Shown piece by piece: positions 7,760 through 15,138 of a DNA stretch of 64,000 nt (its first letter is position 1; each line of letters starts with the position of its first letter). The notes under the pieces were generated by a model. That model was not told where the DNA came from. It searched no databases and saw only the letters and a list, made by a program, of their open reading frames with translations. The DNA is taken from positions 1 through 64,000 of the forward strand of contig JBQCGD010000057.1 in the NCBI GenBank assembly GCA_051955985.1, in the 5' to 3' direction. Source of the DNA: DATKPA01 sp051955985 (GTDB lineage: Bacteria > Planctomycetota > Phycisphaerae > WQYP01). Made by a program: the position numbers and the translations under genes.

Positions 7760-8515
7760 TCAGTCGTTGCGGTAAAGGTTGTTTTTGTGAATGTAATCGA
7801 TGACGGGGCGGGGGAGGAAGAAGTCGAGGGGGAGGCCCTGGCGGACGCGTTCGCGGATGTCGGTGGAGGAGATTTCGATGAGGGGGGTGTGGAGGAATTG
7901 GAGGCGTGCGGCGACGATCGGGCCGAGGTGTTTCTGCACGGAGTCGAGCCCGATTTGGAGGGGGTTTGGTACGGTTTCGGACGGTTTTGGAACGGTTTTG
8001 GACGGCTTTGGGGCCGTTTCGGAAGGGCTTTGGGGCGGTGTTGGGGCAATTGTGGCGGGGGCCTGGAGGGGGTACGGGGGGGGATATGGGAGGTTGGGAG
8101 GCGTCGGCCGGCCGAGGACGGCGAGGTCGATGAGGTCGACAAGTTCGCCAATGCGATGCCAGGTGTGGAGTGCGGGGAGCTGGTCGGCGCCGAGGAGGAG
8201 GGTGTAGGTGTCGGCGGGGTTTTCGGCGCGGAGGGATTCGATGGTGTCGATGGTGTAGCTCGGCGTGCCGGTGCGTTCGCCGCGGTCGAGTTCGCGGGCG
8301 TCGGCGAGGAAGTAAGCGTGGTCGGCGAGGGCGAGGTGGAGCATGTTGAGGCGGTGTTCGGCGCTGGCGCTTCGGCGGTGGGTTTTGTGGGGGGAGATGT
8401 GGGCGGGGATGAAGAGGACTTTGTCGGCGTGGAGGATTTCGCGGGCGCGCAGGGCGGTGAGGAGGTGGGCGTGGTGGATGGGGTCGAAGGTTCCGCCGTA
8501 GATGAGGGTGTGCAT
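7760..8515 (-). CDS. nadD: Nicotinate-nucleotide adenylyltransferase with a repeat-encoded insert
   Basis: NadD makes nicotinate adenine dinucleotide from NaMN and ATP in NAD synthesis. The start at 8515 places 'LIYGGTFDPIHHAH' at the N-terminus, with the nucleotidyltransferase 'GGTFDPxHxxH' signature. 'ISSTDIRERVRQG' near the C-terminus is the second family motif (ISSTxIR). The usual length is ~190-215 aa; here it is 251 because a Pro/Ser/Thr/Lys-rich insert of ~45 residues (about residues 140-190) interrupts the fold. It is encoded by a tandem repeat (7963-8046). The insert replaces no recognisable motif, so the enzyme may still work. Confidence 0.9.
   Translation of the reverse strand: MHTLIYGGTFDPIHHAHLLTALRAREILHADKVLFIPAHISPHKTHRRSASAEHRLNMLHLALADHAYFLADARELDRGERTGTPSYTIDTIESLRAENPADTYTLLLGADQLPALHTWHRIGELVDLIDLAVLGRPTPPNLPYPPPYPLQAPATIAPTPPQSPSETAPKPSKTVPKPSETVPNPLQIGLDSVQKHLGPIVAARLQFLHTPLIEISSTDIRERVRQGLPLDFFLPRPVIDYIHKNNLYRND
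7963..8046. repeat. CCGTNCCAAAA tandem array within nadD
   Basis: At least seven degenerate ~11-base units (on the + strand ACGGTTTTGGA, ACGGTTTCGG, ACGGCTTTGG and similar) lie inside the nadD coding sequence. They encode repeats of Pro-Lys-Pro-Ser-Lys/Glu-Thr-Val. The unit recurs between genes at 6176-6213. Confidence 0.75.
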
Positions 8516-8552
8516 GAGAGGGACCGAGGTTAACACAAAGGCTACAAGGGTA

Positions 8553-8583
8553 ATGATAGATGATGAAAGGTGAATGACGAATC
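8553..8583. repeat. AATGACGAA-type short repeat upstream of hamA
   Basis: A degenerate copy of the AATGACGAA family (GATAGATGATGAAAGG, then TGAATGACGAATCG) lies between nadD and hamA. Related copies are at 16522-16551, 19985-20010, 22872-22903 and 23596-23625. It marks the left edge of the low-GC Hachiman segment. Confidence 0.5.
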
Positions 8584-8607
8584 GAATTTCTCCCACGAGG
8601 GCAGTTT

Positions 8608-9552
8608 TTGGCGGCACATTTTAATTGCTTCACAACCTTCAAACGGTATTATGCCGGAAGCACAGGAGCCAACTTGGTCGACCCAAAACATCTCTCAGAA
8701 GCACCAACTCCGTTTGTTGAAGTGCGAGTAGAGGACATCCGCAATGATCCCACGCTTCGATCCTTGTGTGTTGGATATGAGCTTGGTAAATGGCGTAATG
8801 CTCAATTCGCTGATCATGTAATGGAGTGGCTGCCTGAATTCGCCCTTTCCGCGACTGAGCTGTCACAGCTTGGATCGGCAAATGCGGTCCTATTGCTTCG
8901 GCGTGCCGCGAAAACTGTTTACGAATCGAAGAAGTTCGAAAATCGCGGTGAGTTTGGAGAAATTTTCCTCCATATGGCGGTTCGTCAAATCTATCGGTCG
9001 CTGCCCGCCATTTCAAAGATTTACTACAAATCTGCGACGAATGACACGGTGAAGGGCTTCGATGCTGTTCATATCGTAGGTCCGCCCAATGATATGGAGC
9101 TTTGGCTTGGAGAGGCAAAGTTTTACGAGAGCATCACCAGGGCAATTGCGGACGTGACCGCCGAAATTGAGACGCATCTCCAAACTGATTACCTGCGATC
9201 AGAATTCATGCTAATTACAGGAAAAATAGACAAAGAGTGGCCGCATGCCTCCAAGTTGAAGAATTTGCTTGATCCGAAGACTTCACTCGATCAGGTGTTC
9301 ACACGTGCCTGCATCCCGGTTTTACTTACGTACGACAGTAAATGCGTCCGCTCACATGCGGCCTGCACTCCTGAATACCACGCTGACTTCGTAGAGGAGG
9401 CAGCACGGCACCATGCGGCATTTGCCAAAAAACTTCGGGAAATTCGACCCCCGATCAATGTCCGCGTGCATCTTTTCCTGCTCCCATTGCACACCAAAGA
9501 AGATCTCATTAAGGCATTGGATAGGAAGCTGAAAGCATGGCAGAAGCTTTAG
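8608..9552 (+). CDS. hamA: Hachiman anti-phage protein HamA (DUF1837 nuclease)
   Basis: HamA is the nuclease subunit of the Hachiman defence complex, held by the HamB helicase and released on damaged or foreign DNA. This 314-residue protein has the DUF1837 core: 'GEFGEIFLH' (114-122), then 'KGFDAVHIVG' (149-158) and 'LGEAKFYES' (168-175). Asp152, Glu169 and Lys171 form a PD-(D/E)xK-like centre. The TTG start has GAGG 7 bases upstream; a shorter start near residue 24 or 39 is possible. It overlaps hamB by 16 bases, indicating translational coupling. Composition is clearly lower in GC than neighbours, without their strand bias, which indicates recent acquisition. Confidence 0.88.
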   Translation: MAAHFNCFTTFKRYYAGSTGANLVDPKHLSEAPTPFVEVRVEDIRNDPTLRSLCVGYELGKWRNAQFADHVMEWLPEFALSATELSQLGSANAVLLLRRAAKTVYESKKFENRGEFGEIFLHMAVRQIYRSLPAISKIYYKSATNDTVKGFDAVHIVGPPNDMELWLGEAKFYESITRAIADVTAEIETHLQTDYLRSEFMLITGKIDKEWPHASKLKNLLDPKTSLDQVFTRACIPVLLTYDSKCVRSHAACTPEYHADFVEEAARHHAAFAKKLREIRPPINVRVHLFLLPLHTKEDLIKALDRKLKAWQKL

Positions 9553-11654
9553 GTGTTGAAGACCTTCGGAATATTCTGCGGTCCGAGAAGAAAATTGTCG
9601 GTCGCCAATTCCTGATTCTGCGCAGTATCTCAGCATTATTCAATGAGGGACTGGAACACGAATCTCGTGAAATGGTTCTTCGCGCCCTGGAACATCGTCG
9701 TGCCTTTGGGGAATTGCAGCAAATCCTTGACGCCTTGACCCGTTCAGTGGGTCTCTTCCCCTACGCCGACTCGAGGAATTTGGACTTCCGAGATAGTATC
9801 GCGCTCGAATTTCACCGACCGCTGAACTCTACTGAGAACTTTTATTTTCATCGAGAACAGGGAGAAGTTTATAGGAGATTGCTCGCAGGGGATAGCGTCA
9901 TTCTCAGCGCCCCAACGAGCTTCGGTAAGAGTAGGCTCATCGATGCGATGATATCTCTTCGGAGATTTTCAAACATTGCAGTAATTGTTCCCACACTAGC
10001 ACTGATCGACGAGACAAGACGCCGCTTGTCTAGGTTCTCTTCTACTTATAAGATCATCACGCATCTTTCGCAGGAGCCAGCAGCCAAAAATGTTTTCGTA
10101 TTCACTGCAGAGAGAGCAATTGCATATCGCAAGTTTCCAAAAATCGATTTTTTTGTCATCGACGAATTCTACAAAATTGGAGCGCTGGACGAGGACACCG
10201 TTCGTACTGTCGCATTGAACCAAGCCTTCTATCAGCTTGCAAAAGACGGCGGTCAGTTCTATCTCCTTGGTCCAAATATCGAAAAGATTCCCGCCGGGTT
10301 GGAGAGCAAGTACAAATGCATGTTCTATCCTACGAACTTTTCCACCGTCGTCGTCGAACAAGAGCGGGTTCAGGGACAGGGGGACGAGATTGAGCAGTTG
10401 ATCGCCCTTGCTAAAACTCTGCATGATCCAACGCTTGTATTCTGCCGGTCCCCGGCCAGAGTGAACGAAGTGGCGCGTGCCTTTCTGAAAGCGGGAATTG
10501 GCGGAGAAAGTAAGCGCCTTGGCGCTGCTGCGGACTGGATTGGTCGCAATTTCCATCGGGAGTGGGTGTTGCCGCAAGGATTGATGCGCGGCATTGGAAT
10601 ACATCATGGACGGCTTCCTCGCGCCATAGCACAGTTTGTAGTTCGGTCGTTTAATAGCCTTCACCTTCGCTTTTTGATTTGCACGTCGACATTGATCGAA
10701 GGTGTGAATACAAAAGCCAAGAATGTCATAATCTTCGATAACTCTATTGCAAAGAAACAGATTGATTTCTTCACCTTTAACAACATCCGCGGGCGCTCCG
10801 GTCGGATGTTCGAACACTTTGTGGGGAAGGTGTTTTTGTTCAAAGAACCTCCCCAAGAACAGTTGCCTTTCGTCGACTTTCCGGTTTTCAGCCAGACTGA
10901 AAGAGTTCCCGAGTCTTTATTGATACAAATCGATCCGGAGGATTTGAAAGCCACCGCGGCGAAGCGAATGGAACGGTTCCATTCGCAGGATGTGGTGCCG
11001 TTTTCTGTTTTGCAGAAGAATGCAACGATGGATCCGGAGCGCCAATTGAACCTTGCGCGGCACATTGCAGCTGATCCTCAGTCACTGGCGCCGGGCTTAA
11101 ACTGGAAAAGATATCCAACGTATAAACAGCTCGCTGTCACTTGTAAGTTAATTTGGGATTTCCTTGTGGAGGCGAGTCGGCGTCATGGGGTATGGTCTGC
11201 ATCTCAACTGGCTTTCAAAACCTTTCAGGTTCAAAAGAAAATACCCGTGGCTCAGCAAGTCGTTGCAGAGCTTAAGGCTGGCGAATTTGCGGCCAAAAAT
11301 GTGGATGAAGCTGTAGAGCGAGTGTTAGATTTTGAAAGATCTTGGGCACACTTTGAGCTTCCCCGGTATTTAAGTGTGGTTTCAAGCATACAAAACATAA
11401 TCCTCGGTCGAGCCGGTATAAGGGCGGGCGACTTTAGCCTTTACTCTTCGCATCTCGAATGCCTGTTTCGAGATCCCGTGGTGATGGCTCTGGACGAATA
11501 TGGAATTCCTATTCAACTGGGGGAAAGGCTTCGGTTCGGAACCCGAGATGACCTCGACATCGCGTTGGCCGAGTTGAAACGTGCGACATTCGATCCTTCT
11601 GCGTTCCATCCCTTTGAGTTAGAACTTTTGCGAGATGCCCAAAATGCAATTTAA
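9537..11654 (+). CDS. hamB: Hachiman anti-phage helicase HamB
   Basis: A 705-residue superfamily 2 helicase that acts with HamA. Walker A is 'APTSFGKS' (125-132), motif II 'DEFYK' (209-213), a late core segment 'GIHHGRLP' (354-361), motif V 'TSTLIEGVN' (383-391) and motif VI 'NIRGRSGR' (416-423). The ~105 residues before the helicase core and ~280 after it are mostly helical, as in HamB. It overlaps the hamA end and has the same low-GC base use. The helicase motifs are intact, so the system looks functional. I identify it as HamB chiefly from the pairing with a DUF1837 gene, plus motif spacing. Confidence 0.88.
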   Translation: MAEALGVEDLRNILRSEKKIVGRQFLILRSISALFNEGLEHESREMVLRALEHRRAFGELQQILDALTRSVGLFPYADSRNLDFRDSIALEFHRPLNSTENFYFHREQGEVYRRLLAGDSVILSAPTSFGKSRLIDAMISLRRFSNIAVIVPTLALIDETRRRLSRFSSTYKIITHLSQEPAAKNVFVFTAERAIAYRKFPKIDFFVIDEFYKIGALDEDTVRTVALNQAFYQLAKDGGQFYLLGPNIEKIPAGLESKYKCMFYPTNFSTVVVEQERVQGQGDEIEQLIALAKTLHDPTLVFCRSPARVNEVARAFLKAGIGGESKRLGAAADWIGRNFHREWVLPQGLMRGIGIHHGRLPRAIAQFVVRSFNSLHLRFLICTSTLIEGVNTKAKNVIIFDNSIAKKQIDFFTFNNIRGRSGRMFEHFVGKVFLFKEPPQEQLPFVDFPVFSQTERVPESLLIQIDPEDLKATAAKRMERFHSQDVVPFSVLQKNATMDPERQLNLARHIAADPQSLAPGLNWKRYPTYKQLAVTCKLIWDFLVEASRRHGVWSASQLAFKTFQVQKKIPVAQQVVAELKAGEFAAKNVDEAVERVLDFERSWAHFELPRYLSVVSSIQNIILGRAGIRAGDFSLYSSHLECLFRDPVVMALDEYGIPIQLGERLRFGTRDDLDIALAELKRATFDPSAFHPFELELLRDAQNAI

Positions 11655-11715
11655 GTTGCAGTCCCTTGCGTGAAGGTGGAGGGCAGAGGTTTGGTGAGAG
11701 GAGACGACGCCTCGC

Positions 11716-11832
11716 TTACGCCAGGGGCGGACGGTGGGTGGGTTTTGTGGGGGTGCAGGCGGTGAGGAGGAGGGGGAGGGCGAAGAGGCCGAGGATTGGG
11801 CCGAAGAGGGCGTGGAGGGGGTTGAAGGGCAT
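11716..11832 (-). pseudogene. Chimeric small ORF built from two neighbouring genes
   Basis: A 38-codon frame starting MPFNPLHALFGPILGLFA. Its first ~18 codons and ~90 bases of upstream sequence are a near copy of the start of the small membrane gene at 12244 (MSFDWIHALFGLILGLFA). Its last ~20 codons ('LLLTACTPTKPT') match the lipobox region of the lipoprotein at 13163-13660 ('LLLAACTPTKPT'). It therefore looks like a recombination product of two local genes. It might be expressed as a tiny membrane or lipoprotein, but I regard it as a remnant. Confidence 0.55.
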
Positions 11833-11883
11833 GGGCTCCGGGGTGTCTATGGGATAATGCGATGTTTTGGGGGTGGGGTCGCA

Positions 11884-11943
11884 GGCGTCTCGCTTCGCAT
11901 CGGCGGGGGGACCGGCGGGCCGTTGGCCCCGCGCTACACGGGG
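11884..11943. repeat. Dispersed hairpin repeat, copy 1 (GTTTAGC superfamily)
   Basis: This copy has the layout TCTCGCTTCGCATCGGCG, ACCGGC, hairpin GGGCC-GTT-GGCCC, then GCGCTACACGGGG. Read on the minus strand it starts CCCCGTGTAGCGC. Copies 2 and 3 (11968-12024 and 13093-13152) share the flanks but differ in the stem. Confidence 0.75.
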
Positions 11944-11967
11944 GTTGGGTGGGGGGGGGCGGGGGTA

Positions 11968-12024
11968 GACGCCTCGCTTCGCATCGGCATTCACCGGCGT
12001 CCCGTTGGGACGGCGCTACACGCG
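11968..12024. repeat. Dispersed hairpin repeat, copy 2 with a compensated stem
   Basis: The flanks are those of copy 1 (GCCTCGCTTCGCATCGGC ... CGGCGCTACACG). The stem is CGTCCC-GTT-GGGACG (11998-12012) instead of CGGGCC-GTT-GGCCCG. Both arms have changed together, so pairing is kept. Confidence 0.75.
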
Positions 12025-12046
12025 GTTTTGGTCCGGCGGTTTTGGG

Positions 12047-12244
12047 TTACCACCAGCGGCAGAATTGGGCGGCGCGTTGCCAGAAGGTGTCGGTGTAGCG
12101 GCCGGCGAGGAGGGCGAGGGTGGCGGCGGTGAGGGGGATGGCGAGCCAGGCGTGGGGGGAGGGGAAGAGGTCAGAGTAGAGGTAGAGGCCGGCGAAGAGG
12201 CCGAGGATGAGGCCGAAGAGGGCGTGGATCCAGTCGAAGGACAT
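12047..12244 (-). CDS. Small membrane protein (65 aa)
   Basis: Starting at 12244 this encodes MSFDWIHALFGLILGLFAG, a 65-residue protein with two hydrophobic helices ('ALFGLILGLFAGLYLYS' and 'WLAIPLTAATLALLAG') and a short 'TFWQRAAQFCRWW' tail. The start is chosen because GGAG lies 7 bases upstream and the encoded N-terminus is conserved in the partial duplicate at 11832. The function is unknown. Confidence 0.6.
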   Translation of the reverse strand: MSFDWIHALFGLILGLFAGLYLYSDLFPSPHAWLAIPLTAATLALLAGRYTDTFWQRAAQFCRWW

Positions 12245-12463
12245 GGGGGGCTCCGGGGTGTTTTGGGAATACGCGATGTTTTGGGGGTGGGGCCGCAATG
12301 CGCCGACGGATTCGAATCCGCCGGCTTTTGGTGTTTGAAAGAGAATCGTTGCACCGCGTGCGCGGGGAGGGTTCCGGTGGGGTGAGGAGTTGGCGCACCG
12401 GCGCTCACGCTACGGGTTCCCTGGGGGGCGGATTCTGCGGCGCATGTTAGAATCGTTTGCGTT

Positions 12464-12988
12464 ATGTGGCTTCGATTTGAGACGAATTATCGCAATGTGC
12501 GGACGCGGTGGGCGGAGGGGGTGTTTCAGAATTTTTGGGTGGTGGAGGAGGATGAGGGGGTAGAGGCGGGGGTGCGGGAGCGGGTGAGGGAGTTGCATGG
12601 GTGGTTTAACCGGCATTTGCCGGTGGCGCCGGCGGGGCGGGTGGATCGGCGGGCGATATTTTGGTTTCGGATGAAGGCGGAGTTGGGGGTGCCGGTGAAG
12701 GTGAGTCCGTGGAAGCGGCGGCCGTTGACGAAGTTGGCGGCGCGGGTGCCGAAGGTGGAGGTGCGTGGGGATCGGCCGGTGGATTTGCCGGTGGCGGCGG
12801 AGGTGGTGTTGCGGGTGAGGGAGTGTGTGGGGTTGATGGAGCGGGCGGGGGTTCGGGTGCGGGTGATATCGACGGAGAAGCCGGGGTATGTGGTGTGGGA
12901 GGATGCGTACCAGGTTGCGGCGGTGCCGTTTCGGGATGGGTTTGAGGAGCATGAGGTGGAGGAGTGGGTGGGGCGGTCGGGGGGGTAG
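12464..12988 (+). CDS. Hypothetical protein (174 aa)
   Basis: A 174-residue soluble protein beginning MWLRFETNYRNVRTRWAEG, rich in Arg, Val and Glu, with no signal peptide or membrane helix. 'PWKRRPLTKLAAR' and 'PGYVVWEDAYQVAAVPF' are its most distinctive segments. I do not recognise the family. Base use matches neighbouring native genes (strongly G-rich), and the next gene is convergent. The start ATG has no clear ribosome-binding site, as is common here. Confidence 0.55.
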   Translation: MWLRFETNYRNVRTRWAEGVFQNFWVVEEDEGVEAGVRERVRELHGWFNRHLPVAPAGRVDRRAIFWFRMKAELGVPVKVSPWKRRPLTKLAARVPKVEVRGDRPVDLPVAAEVVLRVRECVGLMERAGVRVRVISTEKPGYVVWEDAYQVAAVPFRDGFEEHEVEEWVGRSGG

Positions 12989-13092
12989 GGAGCGGGGCGG
13001 GGTGCGGTGGGGGGGATGCAATGGGTGATATGCGTGGTTCGCGACGACGCAAGCGTTGGTGTGGGTCGGGATGCCGCAATGGGAGAATGGGG

Positions 13093-13152
13093 TGCGCCTC
13101 GCTCTGCATCGGCGTTTGACCGGCGGGCCGTTGGCCCGGCGCTAAACGGGGG
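13093..13152. repeat. Dispersed hairpin repeat, copy 3
   Basis: GCGCCTCGCTCTGCATCGGCG, TTGACCGGC, stem CGGGCC-GTT-GGCCCG (13124-13138), GCGCTAAACGGGG. On the minus strand it begins CCCCGTTTAGCGC, which links it to the GTTTAGC copies near 52.2, 59.8, 60.6 and 61.4 kb. A degenerate copy lies at about 13704-13740. Confidence 0.75.
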
Positions 13153-13162
13153 GGCGGAGGGC

Positions 13163-13660
13163 TCAGTGCGGGGGGTTGTTGATCCATTGGTTGGTGTTGG
13201 CGGTTTGGTCGATGAGGTGTTCGAGGGTTTTGAGGTTTTGGGGGGCGTTGGCGTAGTCGACCACTTTTTTGGTTTTGCCGTTGATGGTGATGGTGGTGAT
13301 GGTGGTAGGGAGGTCGGTGATGTTGGCGGTGTATTCGTTTTGCATGGAGAAGAAGCCGAGGGCCCGGGCCGGGGTGAGGAGTTGTTGGACTTTTTCGGGG
13401 TTGATGGAGGTGATGATGGTGGCTTTGGTGGCGACGTTTTCGCGGCCGTCAAAGATGAGGACGCCGTGGCCGTGGAGGGTGATTTTGTAGACGGGGCAGG
13501 GGCCGAAGCAGGGGGTGCGTTGCATGGCGATGGTGATGAAGTCGTGGGGTGGGGCGAGGTCGGGGTGGGAGGTGTGGGTCGTGGGTTTGGTGGGGGTGCA
13601 GGCGGCGAGGAGGAGGGGGAGGAGGAGGGGAATGAGGTGGGTGGGCTTTGGTGATTGCAT
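13163..13660 (-). CDS. DUF6438 lipoprotein
   Basis: The start at 13660 gives a 165-residue lipoprotein with a type II signal peptide and lipobox 'LLLAAC' (Cys21). The mature part has 'RTPCFGPCPVYKITLHGHG', the Cys-containing DUF6438 signature, followed by 'LIFDGRENV' and 'TTITINGKTKKVVDY'. Members are small envelope proteins of unknown role; the paired Cys may form a disulfide. It is convergent with the 174-aa gene. A fragment of its lipobox region is duplicated in the chimeric ORF at 11716-11832. Confidence 0.75.
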   Translation of the reverse strand: MQSPKPTHLIPLLLPLLLAACTPTKPTTHTSHPDLAPPHDFITIAMQRTPCFGPCPVYKITLHGHGVLIFDGRENVATKATIITSINPEKVQQLLTPARALGFFSMQNEYTANITDLPTTITTITINGKTKKVVDYANAPQNLKTLEHLIDQTANTNQWINNPPH

Positions 13661-14032
13661 GGGCGTGAGTATAGCGTGAGGGGCGGTTCGGGGGGCAATG
13701 CGGGATTGACCGGCGGCCATTTCGCTGGCGCGACACGGGGGGGTGAGGCGGTTTTGAGGGACGTATTCGGATTATCACCTACATACAAAAATATATGAAA
13801 GATTTGCATTGTGGCTTATCGGAGGTAAGTAGGAGTGTGAGAGATACAGAGGCATCGTGGGTTTTGTGGGAAATCGCAGATTCCTGGTGCTGATGGTCTG
13901 TCTGTGGCCGGGCTGGTCAGGAGTTCCGGCGAAGGGAAGAATTGCGCCTGCGTGGGCCGGGAATTCCGGGGCAGCGTGCAATTGGTATTTGATCCGTCGG
14001 GTGGAAGCATCTGGCGGGGAAGGAGAGCTTGT
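13661..14032. other. Intergenic region upstream of the PEP-CTERM gene
   Basis: It holds a degenerate hairpin repeat (about 13704-13740) and then an AT-rich stretch (13775-13810, ACATACAAAAATATATG) unlike the surrounding GC-rich DNA. The latter is a plausible promoter for the PEP-CTERM gene, though no clean -35/-10 pair is visible. An in-frame extension of the PEP-CTERM gene back to 13904 is open but lacks a signal peptide and is not favoured. Confidence 0.4.
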
Positions 14033-14833
14033 ATGAAGATTTGTGGAATGCTGGCGTTGGCAGTTGCGGTGGCGGCGGGATCGGCGCAGGCGTCGACGGT
14101 GGTGGTGAATTCATTTGCGGCGAACGACACGACGCTGGGTGTATGGGGTGTGAATGCGCAGGTGGGGAGTGCGACGGCGGGCGTAACGTTGGCGCCGGCG
14201 GGGGGGTCGCTGCCTCCGGGCGCGGCGGTGTTGACGACGACGAACACGAACGCGGACAAGATTGTGGTGGGTGTGGCGAACGATTACGGGGTGGCGCGGG
14301 ATGTGATCAGCAACATCAATTTGTCGTATGACTACTACAAGACGGCGGACGGGGGAGCGGATGCGGCGGCAGCGCCGGCGATGAAGCTGGTGTTTACGGA
14401 CGGGATGAACTCTACGACTTTGGTGTATGAGCCGTACTGGAACAACGGAGTGGGGACGGTGGCGTCGGGGACGTGGTTCAACACGGGGACGATCGATGCG
14501 ACGCACGGGGTGTTCTGGACGACGGGTGGATTTGGGCAGGCGAATGGAGCGGGGGGTCCGCCGCTGCACACGCTTTCGGACTGGGAAACGACGTTTGATT
14601 CGGGCTTTTTGGCGTCACACCTGGTGGAGGTGCAGATGGGGATGGGTTCGTACAATCCGAACCAGGTGGGGTATTTTGATGCGGTGACGGTGAACGGGAC
14701 AGCGCTGGCGAACACGACGTACAATTTTGAGGCGGCGGTGGTGCCGTTGCCGTCGGCAGCGGGGATGGGGTTTGTGGCGTTGGGGGTGGCGGCGCTGGGG
14801 ATGGGCGTGCGGAAGAAGTTGCGGGTGGTGTGA
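14033..14833 (+). CDS. PEP-CTERM sorting-signal exported protein
   Basis: A 266-residue secreted protein. The start at 14033 has a strong AAGGAGAG site and gives a signal peptide (MKICGMLALAVAVAAGSAQA). The body is Thr/Asn/Gly-rich with few charged residues, probably a beta-sandwich. The C-terminus is the planctomycete form of PEP-CTERM: 'VPLPSAAGMG', a hydrophobic helix and a basic end 'RKKLRVV'. Such proteins are sorted by an exosortase and tied to exopolysaccharide or cell surface. No exosortase gene is in the window. A clear intrinsic terminator follows. Specific function unknown. Confidence 0.85.
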   Translation: MKICGMLALAVAVAAGSAQASTVVVNSFAANDTTLGVWGVNAQVGSATAGVTLAPAGGSLPPGAAVLTTTNTNADKIVVGVANDYGVARDVISNINLSYDYYKTADGGADAAAAPAMKLVFTDGMNSTTLVYEPYWNNGVGTVASGTWFNTGTIDATHGVFWTTGGFGQANGAGGPPLHTLSDWETTFDSGFLASHLVEVQMGMGSYNPNQVGYFDAVTVNGTALANTTYNFEAAVVPLPSAAGMGFVALGVAALGMGVRKKLRVV

Positions 14834-14855
14834 AGGGGAATTGAGGGAATTTGAG

Positions 14856-14893
14856 GCCGCCCGGTGCGAGGAGTACCGGGCGGCTTTTTTTTT
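14856..14893 (+). terminator. Rho-independent terminator of the PEP-CTERM gene
   Basis: The perfect stem GCCGCCCGGT (14856-14865) / ACCGGGCGGC (14875-14884) has a 9-base loop and is followed by nine T. It lies 22 bases after the stop codon. Confidence 0.95.
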
Positions 14894-14928
14894 AGGAGGG
14901 TGAAGGAGGGAGGGGGTGAAGGGAGGAC

Positions 14929-14962
14929 GGTTAAGTGGTCAAGTGGTTAAGTGGTTAAGCGG
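14929..14962. repeat. GGTTAAGTG tandem repeat (9-base unit), ~4 copies
   Basis: GGTTAAGTG, GTCAAGTG, GTTAAGTG, GTTAAGCG in tandem. Other members of the family are at 18793-18898, 24363-24527, 27607-27640 and 37582-37664. Confidence 0.85.
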
Positions 14963-14973
14963 TGGCGCGGGGG

Positions 14974-15041
14974 TGCAAGGTGTTTTTGCTTGTCCATGTG
15001 GCATGCTTCTAACGACTGAGGTTGTGGTTAGAAGCATGCCA
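14974..15041. repeat. GCATGCTT hairpin repeat, copy 1
   Basis: A conserved leader GTGCAAGGTGTTTTTGC is followed by TGGCATGCTTCTAAC (14999-15013), a 13-base loop and the exact complement GTTAGAAGCATGCCA (15027-15041). Copy 2 is at 21829-21901 with the same leader and outer stem but a different inner stem. Confidence 0.85.
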
Positions 15042-15138
15042 CCCGATAGGGTTCGCGACGATTCAAGGGTTGGCGCGTACATACTTTGTTGAGCGGGCGT
15101 CCGAGGGAGATTGGCCGACGGGGGCGTCGGCTCCACTT

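Larger units (their letters stand above)
14894..15138. other. Intergenic region between convergent genes, filled with repeats
   Basis: Between the convergent PEP-CTERM and OprB genes lie a GGTTAAGTG array (14929-14962) and a long GCATGCTT hairpin (14974-15041). No coding sequence is supported. Confidence 0.6.
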
